Below are positions 1-8,566 of a DNA stretch of 64,000 bases, in pieces; positions within the stretch are counted from its first letter, which is position 1; each line of letters begins with the position of its first letter. Origin of the DNA: Mesorhizobium sp. AR02 (lineage in GTDB: Bacteria; Pseudomonadota; Alphaproteobacteria; Rhizobiales; Rhizobiaceae); the NCBI RefSeq assembly GCF_024746835.1, contig NZ_CP080532.1:1-64000 (forward strand), read 5' to 3'. Under the pieces are notes generated by a model. It was not told the origin of the DNA. It was given only the letters and a program-made list of their open reading frames with translations, and made no database searches. A program made the translations under genes and the position numbers.

Positions 1-1278
1 ATGAACGAGATCGCCATCGCCAATGCCGTCATGGTGGTGCTCAGCGCGTCACTTGGCGTCAACATCATATTCTGGTGCACAGTGGGCATCATCAGGTTTG
101 TGAGCGAAATCGGATCGAGGGTAGCGACGACCGGACCGTCCGCAGTCCGCCTCGCCGATGTCGCGGTGGTTATTCCTGCTCACAACGAGGCCGTCGCCTT
201 GCCGAAATGCATCGCGGCGTTGAAAGAGATCATTCCGGCCAGGCAGATCTATGTTGCCAGTGACGGATCGCGGGACGCCACGGTCACGATCGCGCGTGCG
301 GCAGGTTGCAGGGCGCTCGATATCCAGCCCAATGGGGGCAAGGCGAAGGCGATCGACCGGGCGATACGGCACTACCGCCTCTGCGATCGTTACAAGGCCG
401 TGCTGATCCAGGATGCGGATTCAGAAATAGACCGGCACTATTTCCGGCACGCGCTGCCCTTGTTCGATGACCCCGGCGTGGCTGCTGTCGCAGGCCATGT
501 CCTGTCGCGCTGGCGCGAACACCGCTGGCTGAGCCTCGACATGATTTTTGCCGCTTACAGGACGCGGCTCTACCGGATTCTGCAGACGGCATTCCAGTAT
601 GGTCAGTCCTGGAAATGGACCAATGTCAGCTATATCGCGCCAGGCTTCGCCAGCATTTACCGCACCAGTGCGTTGCGCCTAATCGACATCACCGCGCCCG
701 GCCTGGTGATCGAGGATTTCAACATGACCTTCGAAGTCCAGCGCAAGCGCCTGGGGCGAGTTGCCTACTCGCCAAGGGCGCGATGCTCGTCCGAAGACCC
801 GTTCAGCCTCAACGACTACCGCAAGCAGGTCCAGCGCTGGTACCTTGGCTTCTGGCAGACCGTTCGGCGCCATGGTGTCTGGCCGGGCCGGTTCTGGCTA
901 TCGCTGGGCGGCCTGCTGGCGGAGCTGATAGTCATCTCGCTGTTTGCGCTGGCGCTGCCGTTCGCGGCGGTCCTCTATCTCGCAACAGGTATCGAGACAC
1001 CAGCCGTTTCGCTTGGCGCAATGGCAGTGCATCTGGTCTCTCCGCTTGGCCTGTTGGCTTTGTTCTTTGCAGTGGACTACGCGCTCACCTTGGTCGTCGC
1101 CGTCATCGAGTGCCGCCCGAGCCTGCTCGTCTACGGCATGGCATTTCCGTTCATCCGGCTGCTCGACGCGGCTCTTTTCCTGCGCGCGTTGTTCAAGTCG
1201 TTTTCCGCGAAATCCGACGGTCGCTGGATCAGTCCGGAACGATATCCGGCAGTCGTTCGAGACGGGAGGGAAACATGA
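1..1278 (+). CDS. Family 2 glycosyltransferase, membrane-bound
   Basis: This protein probably polymerises or transfers a sugar for an exported polysaccharide at the inner membrane. An N-terminal hydrophobic segment (about residues 5-32) is followed by a GT-A domain beginning VVIPAHNE near residue 56. Nucleotide-sugar and metal-binding acidic residues are seen in DADSE near 138-142, an ED pair lies near 238-239, and the processive-synthase signature QVQRW is at 276-280. The C-terminal part (about 300-400) is strongly hydrophobic, with several membrane helices. At 425 residues it fits a short cellulose-synthase-like GT2. The start codon is the first base of the window, so an upstream start cannot be excluded. 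Its stop overlaps the next start (ATGA), implying translational coupling to the deacetylase/DUF3131 gene. The sugar substrate cannot be read from the sequence. Confidence 0.85.
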   Translation: MNEIAIANAVMVVLSASLGVNIIFWCTVGIIRFVSEIGSRVATTGPSAVRLADVAVVIPAHNEAVALPKCIAALKEIIPARQIYVASDGSRDATVTIARAAGCRALDIQPNGGKAKAIDRAIRHYRLCDRYKAVLIQDADSEIDRHYFRHALPLFDDPGVAAVAGHVLSRWREHRWLSLDMIFAAYRTRLYRILQTAFQYGQSWKWTNVSYIAPGFASIYRTSALRLIDITAPGLVIEDFNMTFEVQRKRLGRVAYSPRARCSSEDPFSLNDYRKQVQRWYLGFWQTVRRHGVWPGRFWLSLGGLLAELIVISLFALALPFAAVLYLATGIETPAVSLGAMAVHLVSPLGLLALFFAVDYALTLVVAVIECRPSLLVYGMAFPFIRLLDAALFLRALFKSFSAKSDGRWISPERYPAVVRDGRET

Positions 1279-4106
1279 ACATAACCCGACGTACCGCCCT
1301 TCTTGGCGGCCTGACGATGCCACTGCTCGCATGGGCCGGCAAAGGCATTTCGCAGGCATCGGCCACCGGCAAACTGCCCAACCCGTTGATGATTGTCATC
1401 AGCGGTATCGACAACAGCGCCACGTCCGCAAGGCTCGCTGCGCTGACCGATGCATTTGTCAGCCGCCAGCTGCCTATCCTTGTCTCGATTACACCGATCG
1501 ACAGCGCCGGCAACAAGCTGGACTATGGTTCCGATCTCGCCGTCTGGCTGCGCAAGACAATCTTGCAAAGCCCGGACGGCGTCGAGTTCGGCGCGCACAT
1601 CGACACCATCGTGTCGTCCGATCCCTATTTCCAGGCGCGGCAGGCCAGCGATATCCAGGCGGCGTTTTGCTACATCGCCAACGAATATCGGAGGTACCAG
1701 TCGAGGGCCGTGATCACGGCCTTGACGCTGACGACAAATTCGCCGCTCGGTTCGCATCAGGACGCCTCCGCGATGCGCAGCGCGGGCATCCGGTCGGTTG
1801 TTCGATTGCGGGGCGGGATCGAAGATAAGGTCGGGCTGCAGCCGGATGACGGTGGCTACTGGAGCACGGATACCGGCCTGGTGAACGTCTTTGCTTCGCC
1901 GCTGACCTCGGTCAGGCCGAAGGTCGCAGGTGCAAGGCCGATGGATGCCGCGACGCTCGCCTCGAACATGTCGAGCCTCGATGCCGCCGACAACCCGGTC
2001 CTTGTCGATATTCCGTTCGCAGCACTCGCGACCCTCGGTGACAGCGATCTGGCAAGCTACGCAGCCTCCATCGCGGACGCTGCGCAAGGCGTCATCTCTG
2101 CCGGCAAGGCGCGAGCCATATTGCCCAAGAAACTCTATGCCCAGAGTAAGGAGACCAATCGCCTCATCGTCGTTCGCGTCGATGATCTCAGGGTGGATAG
2201 TGACACCGATCCGAGCCACATGGCTTTTATATATGGGTTGATCGAGGCCGGTTATCCGGTCACCGACGCCATCATCCCGGCAACCCGCTCGGGCCTTGTC
2301 TCCGACGACGAAAAGGCTAAGGCCTTCATCCACGCTATGCTCGAGGAAAAGCACTACGACATCGCCGCGCATGGCTGGAACCACACGCCGCAGGAACTGC
2401 TTGGCAATTCGCCGCAGAAGGATTTCAGCCTGATCAGAGATGGCGTCAGCGAGGTCTACCGGTCAACTGGGAAATTCCCGACCTCTTATATCCCGCCCAA
2501 CGATGCCTTCGACGACAACACGCTGAACGCGTTGGCGATGACTGGGACGCCTGTCTTCAGCGCCGAAAAAGGTGATCTGCGCTGGTTCAGCGGTTTGGAC
2601 AAACGCGGCATCCTGCATATCTCGAACACGATGAAATTCGAGAAGGCCTGGTCTGCGGATCTTCCCTATTTTACCAAACAGCAGGTGCTCGACTATTTTG
2701 GAACCGAGAACGATGCGGTCTTCTGCATCCATCCCAACACCGCCAACACACCGGAAAAACGGGCTCTGGTTCTCGACATGCTAGCCGAACTGTCGAGCCA
2801 ACGCGGTACCAAGCTAGTCAATTTCGACGAATACTACAAAGTCGTCAGCCCGCCGATGCCGAAGGTTGAGTTGATCCGAAATGCCCGTGCCGGTGTTTCG
2901 GTCCGCGACTGGAAGAAGCCCGACCGGTATCCGCTGGATGACGGCAGGCTGAAGGCCGATGCGGAATTGGCCTGGACCTATTTCGACTGGGGCGCGAAAA
3001 ACTACAATGGCATGGTGCCGGCTACCTCCTGGGTGGAATATGGCAAGCAGGCAGGCTACCCGTTTACGACGATGTGGGATTTGGGAACCCACATTCTGGC
3101 AGCGTTGTCGGCACAGCGTCTCGGCATCATTGGCCAGGCGGAATTCGAGACGACGATCAGCCGCATCATAGCTTTCCTTGGCGAAACGAGCTTCCGCTAC
3201 GCCGGCGGACAACTGCCGCACACCGAGCGAGCCCTGAAGGCGCAAAGCGGTCAGCGTGACGGGTTCGACAGCGCCGACACGGGACGTTTGCTTGTTGCGC
3301 TCAAGATTCTAGACAGCTCCACCTCCGGTGCCTTCCCGGTTTTTGACCTCGTATCGAGCTGGTCATTCAAACCAGTGCTTAAAGACGGTGAAATGCATGT
3401 CGTCAGCGAGAAGGGCCGCATCTCGTCGGCCCATGCCAACAGCTACGCGGGCTATGCCGGCCGCGGCTACAGCCTATGGGGAGAACGGATCAAGCCAGTC
3501 TTCGACACCCTTGATCCCGACAAAAGCATGGATGATGCGATCCTAGCGCTGGCCGAAATCCAGCGCCGCGGGCGTATCGCCACCGAGCCTCATGTCACCG
3601 AGGAAATCGAATTGGGCGGCTCGCCGCATGGGCGCCTGATGGCGGACATGCTCTATGCCGCCCAGATCGAGCGCTATCGCCAAACCGGTATCGCGACCTG
3701 CGTCTCGGAATGCGCCATGGCCGGCCCACCCTACTTTACCTACCAAGGCTATCAGCTGACCGACGACGGCGGCGATTTCGCTGTGGATACGCTCAAGACC
3801 TTGTCGCCCGAAAAGGCCGCGAAGCTGGCGGATTCCCTACGCTTGGTCAGCGCCAAGGGCGCCTATCTGTGGCATGCGTCTCGTCCCGGTGATTACTCGA
3901 AGACGCTTGTCGATTTAATCAGGGACCGAGCGAAAATGCCGGGCATGGGCTTCTCGTCAGGCGTCTCTGAGAAGACCGGTAAGCAGATCGCAGTCACCGA
4001 CATCAACACCAACGGGATCATCCTAGAATCCGTCGCCTACATTCTCGGTCGACGAAAGCCGCTGCTGGCCTCGGAAGGGGCCTCAGCAATTGCGGCAAAA
4101 GCTTGA
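1275..4106 (+). CDS. Secreted polysaccharide deacetylase-like / DUF3131 protein
   Basis: A 943-residue exported protein, probably a periplasmic polysaccharide-modifying enzyme paired with the upstream glycosyltransferase. The N-terminus reads MNITRRTALLGG followed by a hydrophobic stretch ending in AWA, which resembles a twin-arginine signal. Two deacetylase-like modules follow: one near residues 35-280, and a second near 290-540 containing VRVDD (about 301-304) and HGWNH (about 366-370), the Asp/His pattern of NodB-type metal sites. From about 550 to the end the sequence resembles DUF3131, a family often encoded beside GT2 synthases. I chose the ATG at 1275 because it overlaps the upstream stop as ATGA and opens directly onto the export signal; an open frame extends further upstream but would antisense the GT gene's own coding frame. 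The exact sugar is unknown. Confidence 0.8.
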   Translation: MNITRRTALLGGLTMPLLAWAGKGISQASATGKLPNPLMIVISGIDNSATSARLAALTDAFVSRQLPILVSITPIDSAGNKLDYGSDLAVWLRKTILQSPDGVEFGAHIDTIVSSDPYFQARQASDIQAAFCYIANEYRRYQSRAVITALTLTTNSPLGSHQDASAMRSAGIRSVVRLRGGIEDKVGLQPDDGGYWSTDTGLVNVFASPLTSVRPKVAGARPMDAATLASNMSSLDAADNPVLVDIPFAALATLGDSDLASYAASIADAAQGVISAGKARAILPKKLYAQSKETNRLIVVRVDDLRVDSDTDPSHMAFIYGLIEAGYPVTDAIIPATRSGLVSDDEKAKAFIHAMLEEKHYDIAAHGWNHTPQELLGNSPQKDFSLIRDGVSEVYRSTGKFPTSYIPPNDAFDDNTLNALAMTGTPVFSAEKGDLRWFSGLDKRGILHISNTMKFEKAWSADLPYFTKQQVLDYFGTENDAVFCIHPNTANTPEKRALVLDMLAELSSQRGTKLVNFDEYYKVVSPPMPKVELIRNARAGVSVRDWKKPDRYPLDDGRLKADAELAWTYFDWGAKNYNGMVPATSWVEYGKQAGYPFTTMWDLGTHILAALSAQRLGIIGQAEFETTISRIIAFLGETSFRYAGGQLPHTERALKAQSGQRDGFDSADTGRLLVALKILDSSTSGAFPVFDLVSSWSFKPVLKDGEMHVVSEKGRISSAHANSYAGYAGRGYSLWGERIKPVFDTLDPDKSMDDAILALAEIQRRGRIATEPHVTEEIELGGSPHGRLMADMLYAAQIERYRQTGIATCVSECAMAGPPYFTYQGYQLTDDGGDFAVDTLKTLSPEKAAKLADSLRLVSAKGAYLWHASRPGDYSKTLVDLIRDRAKMPGMGFSSGVSEKTGKQIAVTDINTNGIILESVAYILGRRKPLLASEGASAIAAKA

Positions 4107-5019
4107 ACCGGTTTGTGCTAATTGCGCAGAATGCGCTTCCGCCGGCTCGTTGATATCTGGTGCGAAAAGCGTCTGGTCTGGAAGGACGTGGGAAGCCGAA
4201 CCGTTTCTTCAGCAAGTCGCTGATGGAGCGTTCGTGCTGGCGGAGATGCCAAGTCGAAACGGCTTGAAACACATTGAGATTAGAGCGGCCGGCTCACTAT
4301 TGGTCGGCTGTTTCAATGTCGACTTAACCAGAACCAAGACGTTCAGAGCACTTAGCGACGAGCTTGTGCGATCTGACTTATCTCGGCGGATGAGCGCACG
4401 CGGAGACGGTTCCTGGGCAGTAACCCCACCTGACGCGATGTGCCGCGATGTCAGATATCCGAAGGATCGTCGGATGACTGACGGTGCTGGGCACCGGGTC
4501 GGTTTTGGCAAGCTTCTTTTGCCTCACCAGCACTTCCAGAGCACGCTAACGACGGGACGCCGGCCGCAGTTTGAACATACAGCTCTCCTTTCCGTCCTAG
4601 TCGTGAACGGGCCGGGCATTCAGACTTGCGATCAAGCCGCGGTGGTGGCCGCCGACAACAGGCTCGCCAGCTGGTGGCGCTGGGTGTTTTCGATTTCGCA
4701 GATGTGATCCGCGCCTAAAGCCGGACCTGACAGCGCGTCAAACCTCGTGCGGCGTGCCTGGCATCAGCGGGGGGAAACTCCCGCGTCGGCTTTTCGCAGG
4801 TTTTTCACGGAATTCCTAGGCTTCATATCTGTACGTTGGAAACGGCCTGAACGGCTGTCACAGCCGAAAGCTTTGCACGCTTTTGCAATGTGGGCTTTTC
4901 ATAGGTTTTCTTCATCGCGGTACCCAATGGCCGATTGTCATCAGATGTGATGCGGGAATCGACCCGTTGTCAAGCCGCCGAACATCGGCTCCGCCCCGGC
5001 GTGCGCGTGAACACTTCCC
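4107..5019. other. Intergenic stretch, no convincing gene
   Basis: About 900 bases without a gene I can support. Open frames of 205 codons (plus strand, 4090-4707) and 100 codons (minus strand) cross here, but neither resembles a known family, shows a plausible start site or has a domain. The last few dozen bases lead into the csbD-like promoter. Confidence 0.5.
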
Positions 5020-5044
5020 GGAACCTACCGGCCGGAAGGCCGTT
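5020..5044 (+). promoter_or_regulatory. EcfG-type general stress promoter of the CsbD gene
   Basis: GGAAC (5020-5024), a 16-base spacer and CGTT (5041-5044) match exactly the known alphaproteobacterial EcfG consensus. The expected transcription start is near 5051, giving a short leader before the ATG at 5077. CsbD proteins are typical stress-induced products, which supports the call. Confidence 0.75.
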
Positions 5045-5076
5045 TGATTTCACACGAAAACAACGGAGAACGGACA

Positions 5077-5280
5077 ATGGACTGGAACCGCGTCGAAGGA
5101 AATTGGAAGCAGGTCAAAGGCAAGGTTAAGGAAAAGTGGGGCAAACTCACCGATGACGACCTTGACCGCATCGCTGGCAAGCGCGAGCAACTCGAAGGCA
5201 AGATTCAAGAGCGCTACGGGATCGAGAAAGACCGCGTACGCCGGGATATAGACGATTGGTATGCACGGCAGAAGTGGTAG
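5077..5280 (+). CDS. CsbD family stress protein
   Basis: A 67-residue, charged, Lys/Asp/Glu-rich protein starting MDWNRVEGNWKQ and containing the CsbD pattern GKVKEKWGKLTDDDLDRI followed by EGKIQERYG. CsbD proteins are small cytoplasmic helical proteins induced by general stress; their molecular role is not established. The ATG at 5077 has GGAGAA about 7 bases upstream and sits just downstream of a clear EcfG-type promoter. A longer frame from 5044 would start inside the promoter's -10 element, so it is not used. It is monocistronic and followed by a strong stem-loop. Full length for the family. Confidence 0.93.
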   Translation: MDWNRVEGNWKQVKGKVKEKWGKLTDDDLDRIAGKREQLEGKIQERYGIEKDRVRRDIDDWYARQKW

Positions 5281-5304
5281 GACCGCTGCGGGTAGATAAG
5301 TGAA

Positions 5305-5326
5305 GCGCGCTGCTACGGCAGCGCGC
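5305..5326 (+). terminator. Stem-loop after the CsbD gene
   Basis: A perfect 9-bp stem (GCGCGCTGC / GCAGCGCGC, 5305-5313 and 5318-5326) closes a TACG loop, an unusually stable UNCG-type tetraloop in RNA. It lies 25 bases after the csbD stop. There is no T-run on either strand, so it may be a 3' stabiliser or a Rho-assisted terminator rather than a classical intrinsic terminator. Confidence 0.5.
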
Positions 5327-5393
5327 CCTCCTGAAACTGCCCAACATAGGCCAGTTTCTGTCCGTCACTCAATCCACGGCAACTTGATAGCCA

Positions 5394-5821
5394 TCACACC
5401 ATCCCACGGAGTTTCGCCTCTCGCAGTGCCTTGATGGTGTTCACCGTCCATTCTGAATTCAGCGCCTTGACGGCCGCTGCAATCTCTTCGCCAGCCCCCA
5501 TTTGGGCACCGCGCGCGTCAATGACAGGCGCAAAAGTCAGCAGGACCGGCGAGTTCTGGTTGGCCGGCGATTGTATCCGCGGCATGCTTGGCGCACCAAT
5601 GCCACCAACCAAACCGCCCGCCGCGTAGCCACGCTGCAAACGCTGCAGATGGCCACACCGATCGTTGACGGCATCTTGGTCAAACACATATTCGCCCTTG
5701 TGGGCGATGCCGGTGGGTCGTTCTTGCCGCCGGGGCCGGTAAAGCCGCCCGTATAGAACCGCGTGCCGGCCCACGGATCGCCACCGATGATTGGCGGCTG
5801 AACAATTGGGCGCCCCGACAT
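5394..5821 (-). pseudogene. Phage tail tape-measure protein, C-terminal remnant
   Basis: Two minus-strand frames joined by a frameshift near 5690-5720 recreate the usual C-terminus of a tail tape-measure protein: GGFTGPGGKNDP, then GIAHKGEYVFDQDAVN, then LQRLQRGYAAGGLVGG. Tape-measure proteins set tail length in siphophage-like particles. Only about 140 residues remain; the rest of the gene is missing, cut off by the IS3 element at about 5829. No other phage structural gene is next to it. It is a scar of a lost prophage or tail-like element, not functional. Confidence 0.7.
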
Positions 5822-5828
5822 TTCGGCG

Positions 5829-6824
5829 TCATGTAGGCGGCCGACCGCTTTTCCCTGTGCAGCACGCCACTTCCGGCGCCCTCTGGCGTAGACAGCGCTC
5901 CTTAGGGCAAACGACCCGGCGCGTATCTGTTATGCCGTTTGGCGCGGGTGAAGCAACCGGCGGAGGCGCGGAGCCTTCGATCGGCGCAGCGTCGGAGCCG
6001 GTTGCGGTGATGACCTCGGCATAGGCTGCCGGGGTCTGGTAGCCAAGCGAGGAATGTGGCCTGGCGGTGTTGAAGTCCTCCCTCCATTCGGCGATGGCGC
6101 TGCGAGCGTGGTCGAGGCCGAAGAACAGGCTCTCGTTCAACAGCTCGTCGCGCATCCGGCCGTTGAAACTCTCGACGTAACCGTTCTGCATCGGCTTGCC
6201 CGGCGCGATGTAGTGCCATTCGATCCTGTAATCCTTCGACCAGGCGAGGATGGCGTTCGAGGTGAACTCGGTGCCGTGGTCGGAGACGATCATGCCCGGC
6301 TTGCCGCGGTGGGCGATCAGTTCCGTCAGTTCATGGGCAACCCGACGGCCGGAGATCGAGGTGTCCGGGATCGCGGCCAGGCATTCGCGCGTCACGTCGT
6401 CGACGATGTTGAGTACGCGGAACCTCCGGCCGCAGGCGAACTGGTCATGCACGAAATCCAGCGACCAGCGCGCGTTCGGCTTTGCCTCGACCAGGATCGG
6501 CGCCCGCGTGCCGACCGCTCGCCGCCTTGCCCGGCGCTTGCGCACCGTCAGGCCCTCCTCGCGGTAGAGCCGATAGATGCGGTTGACCCCAGATACCTCG
6601 CCCTCGCGCCTGAGCAGGATGAACAGCCGCCGGTAGCCAAAGCGTCGGCGCTCATTGGCGAGGTCACGCAACCTGCCGCGCAACTCCGTCTCGGGCGGAC
6701 GCCGGGACTGGTAGCGGATCATCTTGCGATCAGCGCCCACAAAGGAACAGGCCCGACGCTCCGACAGGCCCATGACGGCCTGCAGATGCGCGACGGCTTC
6801 GCGCTTAACGGCGGGCCCTACCAT
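5829..6824 (-). CDS. IS3-family transposase OrfB
   Basis: This is the catalytic half of an IS3-family DDE transposase. An HTH_21-like region (about residues 1-110) is followed by the rve integrase core, with catalytic residues in [18 protein letters not shown] and the Glu of [16 protein letters not shown]. The start ATG at 6824 is the one normally reached by -1 frameshifting from orfA, but an IS110 element is now inserted immediately upstream, so the OrfAB fusion can no longer be made. The C-terminal roughly 30 residues after GITDTRR look like read-through into foreign DNA, suggesting loss of the element's end. Probably non-functional in transposition. Confidence 0.85.
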   Translation of the reverse strand: MVGPAVKREAVAHLQAVMGLSERRACSFVGADRKMIRYQSRRPPETELRGRLRDLANERRRFGYRRLFILLRREGEVSGVNRIYRLYREEGLTVRKRRARRRAVGTRAPILVEAKPNARWSLDFVHDQFACGRRFRVLNIVDDVTRECLAAIPDTSISGRRVAHELTELIAHRGKPGMIVSDHGTEFTSNAILAWSKDYRIEWHYIAPGKPMQNGYVESFNGRMRDELLNESLFFGLDHARSAIAEWREDFNTARPHSSLGYQTPAAYAEVITATGSDAAPIEGSAPPPVASPAPNGITDTRRVVCPKERCLRQRAPEVACCTGKSGRPPT

Positions 6825-6831
6825 TAATGGG

Positions 6832-6847
6832 ATGGTCCGCCCCGTCC
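6832..6847. repeat. Left subterminal inverted repeat of the IS1111-type element
   Basis: The 16 bases ATGGTCCGCCCCGTCC are an exact reverse complement of 8167-8182. They are offset 7 bases from the left junction with the IS3 element. Confidence 0.9.
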
Positions 6848-6889
6848 TCCCGCAGCATCATCCGGGCGGTCCCACCAAAGGAGGTTGCA

Positions 6890-7942
6890 ATGTCCCTACG
6901 CAATGCGCCGCGCCCTGCGGCAGTCTATGGAGTCGATATCGGCAAGAATATCTTCCACGTCGTCGGCACGGACAGCGGCGGCGAGCCCGTCCAGCGAGCT
7001 CGCTTCCGACGCGACACGCTGCTGCAGTTCTTTGCGCGAGCAGCGCCGGCGATCGTCGGGATGGAATCGTGCGCAGGATCACAATGGATTGCCAGGAGAC
7101 TGCAAGCGCTGGGGCACAAGGTTCGCCTGATCCCGGCGCAGTTCGTGAAGCCCTACGTGAAGTCAAACAAGAGTGACATTATCGATGCCGAGGCCATCGC
7201 CGAAGCGGCCACTCGGCCGACAATGCGGTTCGCTGCGATCAAGAGCGAGAAACAGGCTGACCTCCAGGCTCTGCATCGGGTGCGCGACCAGATGATCGGA
7301 ACGCGAACTCGTCTCATCAACCAGATGCGGGCGTTTTGCCTGGAATACGGCATTGCATTGAGACAGGGAGCGGGCCTGTTCAAGCTCGACTTGCCGCTGG
7401 TCCTCGACGATGCGTCGAACGACCTCTCGCCGGCGATGCGTAAACTGCTCACGGATCTGTTCGCCGACCTGCGCCGGCTGGAGCAGCGCATCGACGACGT
7501 GACGAGGGAGATCGCCGCGATTGCAGATCGAGAGGATGTTGCCCGCCGGCTCATGACGATCCCGGGGATCGGAGCACTGGGCGCTACCGCCCTTCTTGCG
7601 GCGGTCGGCAACGGACGTCAATTCCAGAAAGCCCGCGACCTGGCTGCATGGCTGGGCCTTGTCCCAAGGGAACACTCGACCGGAGGCAAGCAGAAGCTCC
7701 TCGGCATCAGCAAGCGCGGGAACCGCTACGTCCGCAAGCTCCTTGTTCATGGCGCGCGATCCTGCTTCCGACATCTGGACCGAACACGGGATCGTCTTGG
7801 AAGCTGGCTCGATGGCCTGCAGAGCAGAATGCACCCGAACAAGGCCGTTGTTGCACTCGCCGCCAAGATGGCGCGCATTGTCTGGGTTGTCCTGACCAAG
7901 CCGGGAGCGCTCTACGAACGCAGGGATCCTGCATTCGCCTGA
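6890..7942 (+). CDS. IS110-family transposase (IS1111 type)
   Basis: A 350-residue DEDD recombinase. The N-terminal RuvC-like domain starts VYGVDIGKNIFHVVG, with further acidic residues in GMESCAG and KSDIIDAEAIAEA. The C-terminal transposase_20 domain has TIPGIGALGATALLAAVG, AWLGLVPREHSTGGK and SKRGNRYVRKLL, the last including the nucleophilic-serine region of the family. I chose the ATG at 6890 because AAAGGAGG lies just upstream; a longer frame from 6827 would begin inside the terminal repeat. The gene appears intact, so the element may still be active. IS110 enzymes are known to work with an element-encoded guide RNA. Confidence 0.93.
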   Translation: MSLRNAPRPAAVYGVDIGKNIFHVVGTDSGGEPVQRARFRRDTLLQFFARAAPAIVGMESCAGSQWIARRLQALGHKVRLIPAQFVKPYVKSNKSDIIDAEAIAEAATRPTMRFAAIKSEKQADLQALHRVRDQMIGTRTRLINQMRAFCLEYGIALRQGAGLFKLDLPLVLDDASNDLSPAMRKLLTDLFADLRRLEQRIDDVTREIAAIADREDVARRLMTIPGIGALGATALLAAVGNGRQFQKARDLAAWLGLVPREHSTGGKQKLLGISKRGNRYVRKLLVHGARSCFRHLDRTRDRLGSWLDGLQSRMHPNKAVVALAAKMARIVWVVLTKPGALYERRDPAFA

Positions 7943-8166
7943 CCCTCTCGGCTCGATTGCAAGGCTCGGGAATAGCGATGACGAAACAGTGGATCAGCAT
8001 GCCGTAAGCCCTGTGCAAAAAAGCGGGCTTCGTGCCCGAACCATTTATTGGGAACGGCGTGCGCGGATCTCATCATGGCCTGGCTGCAACAGCAGCCCAC
8101 TCGCGAGAGGCCGGATACATTTATGCAACTGGAATCGTCATCGGCGATGTCGCGAAACCCTTGCAC
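7943..8166 (+). ncRNA. Candidate guide (seek/bridge) RNA region of the IS1111-type element
   Basis: This 224-base non-coding stretch lies between the transposase stop and the right inverted repeat, where IS1111 elements are known to encode their target-selecting RNA. It has the expected structure: hairpins CGGGC-TTCGT-GCCCG (8024-8038) and GGCTGC-AACA-GCAGCC (8082-8097), with single-stranded stretches between. Exact RNA ends cannot be set by eye. Confidence 0.55.
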
Positions 8167-8182
8167 GGACGGGGCGGACCAT
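8167..8182. repeat. Right subterminal inverted repeat of the IS1111-type element
   Basis: GGACGGGGCGGACCAT is the exact reverse complement of 6832-6847. One base separates it from the resumed IS3 orfA sequence. Confidence 0.9.
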
Positions 8183-8183
8183 A

Positions 8184-8445
8184 CATTTTTTGACAGAAGC
8201 TCACGCAGCGCCGAGGCTTCGAGCATCTGGTCGGCGAGCAACTTCTTCAGCTTGGCGTTCTCGTCTTCCAGAGCCTTCAGCCGCTTGGCGTCGGAGACAT
8301 CCATGCCGCCATACTTGGCCTTCCAGTTATACAGCGTCGCCTCCGAGATCCCATGCTTGCGGGCCAGATCGCCCGCCTTTGCACCCGCCTCATGCTCGCG
8401 CAGAACCGCAATCATCTGCTCTTCCGTGAACCGCTTTCTCTTCAT
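8184..8445 (-). pseudogene. IS3-family OrfA, 3' end cut by the IS110 insertion
   Basis: The sequence starts MKRKRFTEEQMIAVLREHE, an HTH_8-type DNA-binding domain with KHGISEATLYNWKAKYGG as the recognition region. A leucine-rich segment follows, ending ALRELLSKN. The intact element would continue across the A-rich frameshift site into OrfB at ATGGTAGGG; the IS110 element entered exactly there. An alternative start lies at 8460. OrfA provides DNA binding and dimerisation in IS3 transposition. It is otherwise undamaged. Confidence 0.85.
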
Positions 8446-8566
8446 CAGTCCGTCCTTCAATCAAGGGCCGGACTCTAATCTCAGATGGAGGAAAATCTCA
8501 GTGGCAGGTCACCTTAGGCGCGCAAATCTGATTCAACCTTCTTGCTGGGCAAGGAGGTCAGCATGG

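Larger units (their letters stand above)
6825..8183 (+). mobile_element. IS110-family element, IS1111 type
   Basis: The element lies between the two halves of an IS3 element. A perfect 16-base inverted repeat, ATGGTCCGCCCCGTCC, is found at 6832-6847 and in reverse complement at 8167-8182. The repeats are subterminal: 7 bases lie outside the left copy and 1 base outside the right copy before the host sequence resumes. CAT occurs at both junctions (6822-6824 and 8184-8186). Subterminal repeats and a longer non-coding stretch downstream of the transposase are the known IS1111 arrangement within IS110. Confidence 0.85.
5829..8511 (-). mobile_element. IS3-family element (IS407-like), split by an IS110 insertion
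   Basis: Read on the minus strand, orfA (from 8445) and orfB (to 5829) belong to one IS3-family element, separated only by an IS110-family element at 6825-8183. The orfA end has the expected terminal sequence beginning TGACCTGCCACTGAG (reverse complement, ending at 8511). The matching opposite terminal repeat was not found near 5829, and orfB runs on into flanking sequence, so that end is probably truncated. Confidence 0.8.

Noticed and set aside
1131..2384. 417-codon minus-strand frame
   Set aside because: It is the high-GC shadow of the real plus-strand deacetylase-like gene; the plus-strand product has clear domains.
4090..4707. 205-codon open frame after the DUF3131 gene
   Set aside because: It begins inside the preceding gene, has no recognisable domain, no ribosome-binding site and a composition like a chance frame.
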